From positions 30,910,453 to 30,974,452 of the forward strand of contig OX243811.1 in NCBI GenBank assembly GCA_945859605.1: DNA of 64,000 nucleotides. The letters run 5' to 3'. The first letter of the stretch is position 1. The number at the start of each line of letters is the position of its first letter. This document shows, one piece after another, positions 54,921 to 64,000 of the stretch. The stretch is from Lumbricus rubellus (taxonomy: Eukaryota > Annelida > Clitellata > Crassiclitellata > Lumbricidae). Made by a program: the position numbers and the translations under genes. The notes under the pieces were generated by a model. It saw only the letters and a program-made list of their open reading frames with translations. It made no database searches and was not told where the DNA came from.

Positions 54921-57250
54921 CCGACGCCGCCGCCGCTATGGCAACTGTAACCAACTGATGCTGTAACTCGGTTTTTGTGAGGAATAGCAAGGAGCGGCGC
55001 ACAGATTGCTTCGGACCAGTTTTCCCCAGAGCCTCGCTGTATAAATTTGGACAATGAGATTAGGCACAGTGCAATGCAACGCAAACAGCAGCGCAATAGC
55101 ACTGCAGAACGACGGCACCAACGTTTGGTCATACATGTATCAGCAGCTCAACCATCTGCCTCATGCTCAGCACTCTCTCTGTTCATCACCTTTTTCAAAA
55201 TTTCACTTAATATTTAAGACTCACCTCACTTCAAGGATTCCTACTCTATTCTACCCCACCTTCCAAACTACCCCAACGAAACCCTCCTCAGCAGCTGCTC
55301 TGGCAACTCTTCTCCTTCGTCTCTTCGGCAACCAGACACTGGTTCCCCTGGACATCGATCTCTGGGCGACCACTCTGATAGGACACAGCACTAGTGAATA
55401 AGCTGGTGCCCTGAGTTTTGCTTTGGAATAGAACTTTCTAAATTCGGAGTCTGCAATTACAATACTCGTTATATCAGAACCAATGGAAGTCCTAACAAAA
55501 TGATAATTACAACAAGGTTGCATTGTGTGTTGTTAGACAATTCCCATATTATTATAAAAAAATAACTTTTAACACGTGCAAGGGCACATCAGAATGTGAA
55601 TCTCACATACAGATAATCAGAGAAAGATGGAGCTAGAAAACTAAGTGCACGAAAGCCAAGAAGAAATAGTAAATTTTGAATTGCTTTTTGACGGAAGAAA
55701 GAGAATTTGAGCTATGAAGCAAAAGCAAAAGTCTATTCCATTTCCTGACAGCAGGCAAAATACACTACATAAATATCATACAGAGCAACACAATGTACAA
55801 AAACAGAATAAATTTCATTAATACAACACAATAATTACACTGTATGGCACACACCCAGACACAAATGAAGCTGTACAAAACATCAATCAACGCTTAGTCT
55901 GAGCCTCTGAGGTCCACAAGAGATAGTGCCGAGACCGCGGAGGGGGGAGTCTACCCTCTGTGACACCCGAGTGACGTCACAACAGGACAGATGCCATTAT
56001 CTGCTCAGCAATGAATTAGAAAGTCAATCAGAAAACTGTCTTCCCATTTTCTTATCCCCATAAAGAAAATGATGGAGCTGTCTCATTACACAGATCCCAA
56101 ATAATAATAACAATGATGAAGACAACGATGAAGACAACGACGACAACCTTTCCCACATTATTTATATCGTTCTTTATTCCACTAAAATACAGAGTATTGA
56201 TTCAACCATATTTCTTGTCCAGCACTGAAACGCAGAGAATAGTCTAATGATGCCATATATCTTGTCTGGCACAAAAGTAATAAGCATAATGATGTTAAAA
56301 CTGAACATGACATAATGCCAGTGTCAAATAGACATCAAGAGAAAAGCAGCTATAAAAGTCTTGTAATATAGGATCAGGTAAATTACCGGCAATTCATGCC
56401 AACTTAAATATTTAGTAACTCTTATTTCCAATCAAAAATAATATTCTACAACATCAATTGATGGGTACAAGCCAACAGAAGATACGAGTTTACTGGAACA
56501 CATAAAGACTCACAAGTCTGTCTGTTGTCAAAGAACATTACCCACAATTTCACAGGTCCAGTGCCCAACATTTCTCTTCAGTCACCTAAAATGCCACATT
56601 GATTATTGTGCTACCGGCACTGACCTATATATAGAAAAGACATAACAGTCTTTAGAGACATTGACGACTAACCTTAAGACTCATTTGTTGCAACTTTCTG
56701 TAGCATGAGCTTTGGCTCAGACTCACTTCCATTAGATTTCAACAACACTTCACCTGCAGAAGATTCTGATTTTGTACAACTTGAAGAAATCTTCAGCTGA
56801 TGCCTTTTGTAACATTCTGATAACGAGTCTAATTGCTCGATAGAAAAAGCATTAGATTTGATTTATTGGCCAAATTACTGACTAAAACGTGTAGCCCCCC
56901 CACAAAAGATTTACCCCATTTCCAGACAAAAAAAACTGCACCCATGTCTGTCTGAAAAATAAACGTCCTGTCACTCAATCTCTTAATCATCCTATCCATT
57001 ATTATTATACAGTCACTTCGGTTCCAATCTTTTTGTCTCCATCAACCCTCACTTCTTGAGACAATCGCATAAAGTCTCTGTCTTGCACATATTGTCCTTA
57101 AACAGTCTTCCACATTACTGTTCACACAATGTTAAAATATTGACTTTCCAGACACCTTCAACTTTAAGTAAACCAACTAGTAATCATTATGGCACTGAAC
57201 ATCAACTGTTGACACTGGTGTAGAGCATGAACATTGAACAGTGTGCATAC
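54921..57250. other. Unassigned region
   Basis: No recognisable gene or element. Short AAC/GAC repeats near 56105-56145. Confidence 0.5.
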
Positions 57251-58720
57251 CTGAAGAACTGTCAAAAAAACGAGGTGATTTGGCATTCCGTTCTCGCATC
57301 ATCCATATAACATCTCGGTCGATTCGTCAAGACGAATGAGATGTGCATTCTACCCCGTTGGAACTCAGTCGCCGCTTTAAAATGGCTTATGCAAGCTGCT
57401 CGACGAATGCCTTTGTCTGCCAGCTTTGCCTTCAAGGCGCTCTCTCTCACCGACGACCGATCACCACACAAACTGTCTCAGCCACGCTGTCTTCTGCATG
57501 TCTGCAGCCTGCTTTGAGTCCGTCTATGAAAAAGCTATTAGCCATCGCAACGACCGCCTTCCTCCTTGCTGCAATCCTCTCCCACCCTTCTCTGCCACAG
57601 ACACAGCAAATACAGTTGGGATGGGCAGTCCATATCAAACCCCCCCACCCGTTCGTTCGTCAGTCAGCTCATTCTGAAATATTGTCAATATTCGCGGCAT
57701 TTTCGCGACGTATTCGCTCATCTGACAAATCTATTACGAAATCACAAATCCGTTGTCGAGCACAGCGCATTTAATCCATAATTGGACACGCAGGCCTTCC
57801 CTCCTCCACCCCATCCCCCACCCTCTGTTCCCCGCAGGCCATAATCTCCACACCCACCGACGTCACCACCCTGCAGTTACCTCTAAACTCGTTATGTACG
57901 CCGCTACGACGCTGCGGCAGCGCACTGACATTGGTAATTCCACGCAAAATCCTGGCGGCAATTCCTCGTTAGGTTTTCAATCTTCCTTCTAATGAACCTG
58001 TAACAAACTTTATGACTAGTCGTCGTCGTCATCGTCGGACATTCTCGCTCTCGTTCGTGCAGCTCCGTCCGTCCGCCCTCCTCCCATCATCCCCTCTGCG
58101 TCTTCCAATTCTGTGCGCACCGCCTTCGGGCTCCACCATCACCGCCCGACTGAACTAAATTAAATTCTCATACTACACCGCGTCAAAGTTTCTCAGTTTT
58201 CGCAACAGACGAATGCGCCGTAACGACCACGAAATGCAATAGATTATTTCTCCAACGACTCAACGAAACTATAAAGCGACGGATATTCGCCCTGGCCACC
58301 ACCAGCACCACCACCAGCAGCAGCACGGCAATAATCCAAGAAATTAAGACCCCATACCCAGTAGATCCTGATATATAAAAAGTTAAAAACCTAACGAAAA
58401 ACCGTCGGGTCCAAGTACCACACCGACTGCACATGCATGGTGGCCAAAACCCGTGCAACCGTTCAACAATAATTTATAAATCAGTGCCGCTCAGACCCTG
58501 GTTGAAGGAAGCCGAGATGCTCCCTGGGGACGCTGCCGACAAAGAGGCTGTCGAGATGAGAGACGCAAATCAAGACGGGTCGCGGTTGTTGCAAGGCGCA
58601 CAGCATAAGCCGAACGCCGCGCGATTTCCTCACGAAAATGTGTCGACTGCGCAGAAAAACTGCAAAAACACGACAATTGCAAAACACGACAACAGAACAC
58701 ACGTCTGCTGAACGACGATA
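57251..58720. promoter_or_regulatory. CpG-rich patch, possible promoter/first exon
   Basis: The longest CG-dense stretch outside plexin exon 1. On the minus strand TTCTTCAG|GTATGC ends near 57252, a plausible donor for a noncoding exon running to lower coordinates. Frames up to 143 codons have no recognisable domain. Confidence 0.35.
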
Positions 58721-59878
58721 TTATTTTTTAGAAAAACTGGCGATCGCAACAATTGCAATTGTCGGCCATGTATACGCGGAACAATGCAGACAGCATATGC
58801 AGCTGGCACGAGCTGATGAGTAGTGTGCACGGCTATAGTAATGTCTGCCACAAACAACTTCTATAATAATGTGCTGCTGTGCACTTTTCAAGTAATTTCT
58901 GCCATGAGCAATGAGCATATTATAGTGTGGCATAGTGTGGCTAGTGGTACTAGATTGGTACCTCAGAAAAACCTGTTATAAAAGCAAAAGCTCCATCGCC
59001 TGCTGCTGCTGCTGCTGCTGAAAAACAAAACCTAATTCATCTGCAACTGACAATTACAGACAATAAATCGGCACAAGACAATAATCAGTACAATAGCAAT
59101 AACAACGCAATGAAAAGATAACCAACGATATATTATTATATAACCCAGGGGTTAGAATGGATGGCTAGCTGCCTTTCCTTCATCTGTGTGGCTACATTTA
59201 GTTTCTGTGGTCATCTCTCTCGTGGATTTCATCTGTCAATTATATCTTGTTGTAAGCTTAGCATTATATTTCCAATGTGCAAACTTAGCACCTAATCCCA
59301 GGTCAGAATAGGCTCTCTGCGATATTATTACTATTGTTATTGCAATTGTTATGCACTTATTAAAACCACTATACAATGACCAAGCGTCAAACAATGGCGC
59401 TTGGCGATATAGAGAGTGAAAAATTCTCTCAAGGTTCTGTCACAGCAAATATCTCATGGAAAGTTCACAACTCATGGGCAACTTTGTTTCTATATATTAC
59501 AAGGTCAGTAGGCCACTTTAAACAATTGGTCACGATGTCCAACAACAATGACGTATCTTGATATAAATGATAATCCACATTCTGACACAGTCGGAAACTA
59601 GGATAGCTACATTCAAACCACAAGCTAATTCTCTACACAGTACACATTTCGCTGCGTGGAAGTGTATACAGTCTAGTGTGTTCAGTTTTAATTGTAGAGG
59701 GTTTAGAAGCGTTCAGCCCACCCCAATTAATTTTTCAACCCGTGTACTGTCTAGTGTGCTCACTTTTAATTGTTAAGATTTAGAAATTCTGATCATGACA
59801 CTCATTTACATGAAAGACTTTTCAGGCCCCCAATTGGAACAATTCACACTCTGGCTATAAGTTCATCTACATCACCAA
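58721..59878. other. Unassigned region
   Basis: A GCT run near 59001-59019; otherwise no feature that I can support. Confidence 0.5.
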
Positions 59879-60211
59879 CATGGGCGGAGACCTAGGGGGG
59901 ACAGGGGGGACGGTCCCCGTAATGCAGGGGTTGGGGAACGGCCCATGCATTCGTTCACCCCCCAATAATTGAGCACGAGAACTAAAAAAAAAGGTCATCA
60001 ACTTTTTTAGCGGCAAAAATATAAAATTTTCGGACTTTTTGGGCCAAATGACTAAAAAAACAACTTTTCGGACTTTTAGGGTCAAATGACTAAAAAAGTC
60101 ATCAACTTTTTTGGCGGCGAAAATATAAAATTTTCTTGACTTAAAAAAAATTTCTTTCCTTCGGCCACTCCTTCGTCCCCCCAATTCTCCGGCGCCAGGT
60201 CTCCGCCACTG
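59879..60211. mobile_element. hAT-type MITE, 333 bp, perfect 8-bp duplication
   Basis: Ends CATGGGCGGAGACCT and AGGTCTCCGCCACTG are near-perfect inverted repeats. ATCACCAA flanks both sides (59871-59878 and 60212-60219). The interior holds three copies of an AAAGTCATCAACTTTTTTGGCGG-like phrase shared with 827-1194. Confidence 0.92.
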
Positions 60212-61820
60212 ATCACCAATAAGAACCTTAATATAATGCATGACTACAAGTGGGCTGTGCAGTTGTCCAGAGCTGGGAAACCACAGGACGTACTTAAATC
60301 TCGTTTGCTGAGACTGGATATAACACGAATAAAAGCAATAACTGCACTCATGAGCTAACCATGTATCAAAAAAATGAAGGATATAACAAATTGCACATTC
60401 AAAAAGATGACAGATATCGATGGGTCTCTGTAGAAACCCCAAAACCATCATCCATCATCATCATCATAGTCGTCGTCCTCCTCCCCAATCGACAGATAAT
60501 CTTGTTTCCTTTATTCTCTGACAGATTACTCTTTCCCTTACCACCCCCCCCCCCAACCACCCACAATCGAGATATTAACAAAATCTACATATTCTATGTA
60601 TTCAGAACACGTTTTGGTAATAATACTGTGAGGATAATAAAGTATTTTGGTAATAAAACTTTGCTCTTAAGAAGGACTTCATCATTTGACAAAAAGTACA
60701 CAACACGATAAACAATGCTTTCGATTAAGACAACAAGATAGTGATCCACGGTCCACCAATTATTGTGTACATTTATGCTTAGTCAAAAGCAGTTTCAGAG
60801 ACGTGATCAAGGGCTTAAAAGTTTCTTTCAACTGAGACATTAGACTAGAATCATCTTTGGGCTGCATGACTTGAGAACTCTGTCACAGGCAAACTAGCTT
60901 TTGAACTCTATATGAATTTATTCAGACTGAATAAGTAAGTAAGTATGTACTTTATTGAACCGCCTGCAAACTCACTGCGGGAACAATGGACAAGAATAGA
61001 ATAATTAAAGCATGTACAATCACGAAAAATTGAAATATGCAATTAAATAAACAGAGTAGCTAGCCAATTATACAACTACATAATACCGGTAATAAGAATG
61101 GTACCGGTATTGTTACTTAGCAATTATCGGGTGTGCGCCAACACCACTAAGTTCGTTTCTACTTAACTTACCATTCAAGTATAGCTCTCCTACAAAGTAG
61201 GCTCTACTGCATGTACAGACGGAAACCGAAGTACTCAGCAAATCAGGTTGTCAACGAATGCCTCGGCAAAAGAGCAGAAGTCCTTCAATGTAGAAGTAAC
61301 TATTTCAACTACAACTCAACAACTATCCTAAACCACCCACCCCCATCCCACCTGCCAGCCACCAGATAGCCCAGCCATACACTCAATTCACTTCCTCTGC
61401 CCTTTTCCCGGTAACCAGCCCGGGGTTTATCTCGACAGGCACTAGATCTACTTCTGTGCACGGACCAACCCTGCCCGCCCCTCCTCCGTCCGCCCAACCG
61501 ACCGAGGAAATAGGAAATAGGAAACTATCAGCCGAATGAGAGATAAGTCGCGCACACACACGAGTCCTGACTAAATTGACCTGAGTAAACGCTTCAGCAA
61601 GACAAAGTAAACTGCGGATGAGAGAGAGAAACAAGTGGACTGGCAAACAACAACTGCATATTAGACTACAGAATGAGAAGAAAGGCCACTTATTACAATT
61701 CCTGGTCTATGGTCGGACCAATCAAACACAGAAATTAATTAGCAGAGTGTTCAAATAAATGCATGAAACAATTTCAAATCAGCCAAGACAACTGCCTGCC
61801 ATATCTTGTCAAGAGACAGA

Positions 61821-61923
61821 CATCTGTCTTGACATGACATCTGTCTTGACATGACATCTGTCGTGACATGACATCTGTCTTGACATGACATCTGTCTTGA
61901 CATGACATCTGTCTTGACATGAC
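61821..61923. repeat. 17-bp tandem repeat, six copies
   Basis: CATCTGTCTTGACATGA repeated six times, one copy with G for T. Confidence 0.95.
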
Positions 61924-62142
61924 GGGGCATAATGGCGCCTGGTGTGGTCAATAGCATACTTCAACCAGTATGTACATACTGGATGGAGAGTCCTGTTAGT
62001 TGCTGTGTGCTTTCAAGTCTGCATGCTTTCAGTGCAAAACAAGAAACTGGTGGAAAGACAGTGGAAAATCATAACTTATAGAAATTGTAATAATAAGTAT
62101 ACAGTCGACAGCTAGAGTCATACTCCACTGCGGGAATGTGCC

Positions 62143-62210
62143 TGCACTTAGGATGTCACTTTGTAAGGACCTGGAGTCCTTTACCTACAATTGCTCAGTA
62201 CTATTGATCT
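62143..62210 (+). mobile_element. SINE internal fragment
   Basis: TAAGGACCTGGAGTCCTTTACCTACAATTGCTCAGTAC matches the middle of the full-length SINE (AAGGACCTTGGGCAAGTCCTTCACTCACAATTGCTCAGCAC). Confidence 0.65.
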
Positions 62211-63494
62211 TCTGTCATATGGTCATGCATGCAATTCTGAACTTGGAAGAAGAGCAATATCATGTGTAGTTGTCTTGCATCTTATATAAACTGGAAAGGC
62301 GCGGAAAGCACAGCACATTTCAGGACAATAGAAAGCAACATTGTGCTGCCTACATTTTTATTTATTTCGGAAATTTTACAGTGTTAACATGTTACAGTGT
62401 TACACAACAAGCATCCTCTGATAGAAAGCAAATGCAACAAAAATCAACAAACAAATCATCAACGTTGCATATCCAGTCCGCAACAGACAACAGCGACAGA
62501 CCATGCAGTTGTCTATTCAGACGAACAACACGTATCAATACTGCATCCCACAAAACATGACAGATTGAAATTTTCTCCTAAATGCTTCCTCACCATTATA
62601 CACCAAACATCATCGTTACTCCATTATACTATACCTCCCTAAACGCAGTCTGGCTCCACCCCTGCAGCAAGCAGTCATGAAAAACGACACAAGACCAATG
62701 GAAATTTATGCACTGCGTGCATAGCGATAGTCTCTCTCTCTCTCGGCAGCTCTAATAAACTACCATTGCCATAGACAAGGAAAAACCGATGCACACGCTG
62801 ACTGCGGCGTCGTCGGCCACAGCACCGCCAATGGACCCTTGTGGTCGTCGTGGTCGACATCGCCATCGTCGTGAAAGAGCTCGAGTGCGGCCTGTGACGC
62901 CGACCAGAAAACCAGGATATTGCAGATTCAACTGATTACATGGGATTTATACACTGCTGATGCGCCACTGCCACCGCTGCCAATGCAGTCTATGCCTTCT
63001 GCAGTGACATCCATAATGCATCTAAACAAGTAGGAAAGGCTTACTTGGAATTAAGGCAGCTGAATATGCATACATGCAATCTTTCAGTACATTGTAATGA
63101 ACTATTCATGTACTTTAACTCTTCTACAGCACTGGTGTGTGGATCTAAAGAATAGGTATATAAAGTTATAGATGGATGATGATTCCCCAAATCAAGCAGT
63201 AGGCCTATTCATGTCAACAGCTGAAGGTTATTTATTAAACTGCTACGCTAGAAAAGATGAAGTTCTGTGGACAAGCAATACAAACACGAAAGCAAATCAA
63301 TTTAGAAATACAATTCGACACAGTATAGAGAGACATGATTATAGAAGAGTTTAAAACAAACATTAAAGTTATGAGCAGAATCAAGCTCCTCAGCAATTGA
63401 GTCCCACAGTTTCCAAAGTTCTGTGTTAACTTTTAATTAATTACCTGAAATCCAGTTTATGAAAAAAGCTGAGGAGACCGCTGCATGTATTTTA

Positions 63495-63550
63495 TTATTA
63501 TCGAGTTTTTATATAGCGCACCTTCAAGGTAATCTACTCCGAAGGGCATA
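63495..63550 (-). mobile_element. SINE 3' tail fragment
   Basis: TTATTATCGAGTTTTTATATAGCGCACCTTCAAGG matches the complement of the SINE tail. Confidence 0.65.
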
Positions 63551-64000
63551 TAAGATAAACTGTCATTCATTTTAAAACTGAACTTTATGGGCAAGCAAAT
63601 TAAATCCTAGTGAATGATTGTCAAGATGTTTACCTACTGGAGTTGTGTACATTCTGAAGAGAAGACGACCCAGCACTCAACCCTGAGAGGACTGGTGTCA
63701 AGGTGAACAACGCTTTGGACTAATAAGGGCCACTGCCAGACACAAGTAAATAAACCAATTAAGAGCACTTAGAGCAGGGCCAGAAACCTCAAACCAAAGT
63801 GAAGCAGTGTGCTAGGCGATAGCAGCCATCTGGACTGTTTGCTTACAAATCAAGACCACTATTACTGAACTGTCTATTCAAAATTCAAAGTTTAGAGGGG
63901 CTAAATAATTAGACAGGTCAGCTGGGCTGAGAGAATGGTCTATTCACCATACAATATGAACTGTGGCATGATCAAAAGGATCTTTAATGCTATGATAAAT

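Larger units (their letters stand above)
60220..64000. other. Unassigned right end of the window
   Basis: Contains a possible retroposon tail (60925-61030), a 17-bp tandem repeat (61821-61923) and SINE fragments (62143-62210, 63495-63550). No gene recognised. Confidence 0.5.

Noticed and set aside
57343..57774. 143-codon plus-strand frame
   Set aside because: A hydrophobic stretch occurs mid-frame, but there is no domain, no homologue recognised and the region is CpG-rich and open in several frames.

Overview
This window is genomic DNA from an animal, almost certainly an aquatic invertebrate. It has AT-rich introns and intergenic DNA, long simple repeats, tRNA-derived SINEs, many hAT/piggyBac/pogo-type cut-and-paste relics and a Helitron. 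It holds one clearly recognisable gene, an intron-rich plexin. The cytoplasmic region keeps every plexin landmark but is clearly diverged from the vertebrate A-type sequence, so the host is not a vertebrate. I cannot fix the phylum from this sequence.

The main content is a complete plexin receptor gene on the minus strand. The start codon is at 39246 and the stop codon ends at 10395. I reconstructed 34 coding exons joined by GT-AG introns. Exon lengths sum to 5634 nt, an exact multiple of three, and every splice phase matches its neighbour, giving a 1877-residue protein. Domain order is signal peptide, Sema, PSI1, IPT1, PSI2, IPT2, PSI3, IPT3-6, one transmembrane helix and the split R-Ras/Rap GAP cytoplasmic region with an inserted Rho-GTPase-binding domain. 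Both GAP arginine sites are present. The C-terminus lacks the PDZ-binding ending of B-type plexins, so the overall type is A-like. An upstream noncoding exon is implied by a splice acceptor 10 bases before the ATG. A candidate poly(A) signal lies at 9717-9722.

Region by region: 1-2300 is a pile of hAT-family elements, including an internally deleted copy with a BED-finger transposase relic and a perfect 8-bp target duplication. 2300-4100 is degenerate GAT/AAC-rich repeat. 4103-6386 is a transposon with CGTAACG-type ends, into which a pogo-like transposon (4265-6021) has inserted. 6400-9700 is simple repeats and unassigned sequence. 9700-39256 is the plexin gene, whose introns carry SINEs, hAT and TTAA-flanked MITEs and tandem repeats. 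39257-64000 is upstream of the ATG (5' intron or intergenic). It contains a Helitron (43538-44053), a 2-kb TIR element filled with an alternating 85-bp satellite (46556-48577), a further SINE and MITEs, and three CpG-rich patches (44.2-45.0, 53.4-54.0 and 57.3-58.7 kb) that could be promoters or first exons. I found no second protein-coding gene that I could defend.
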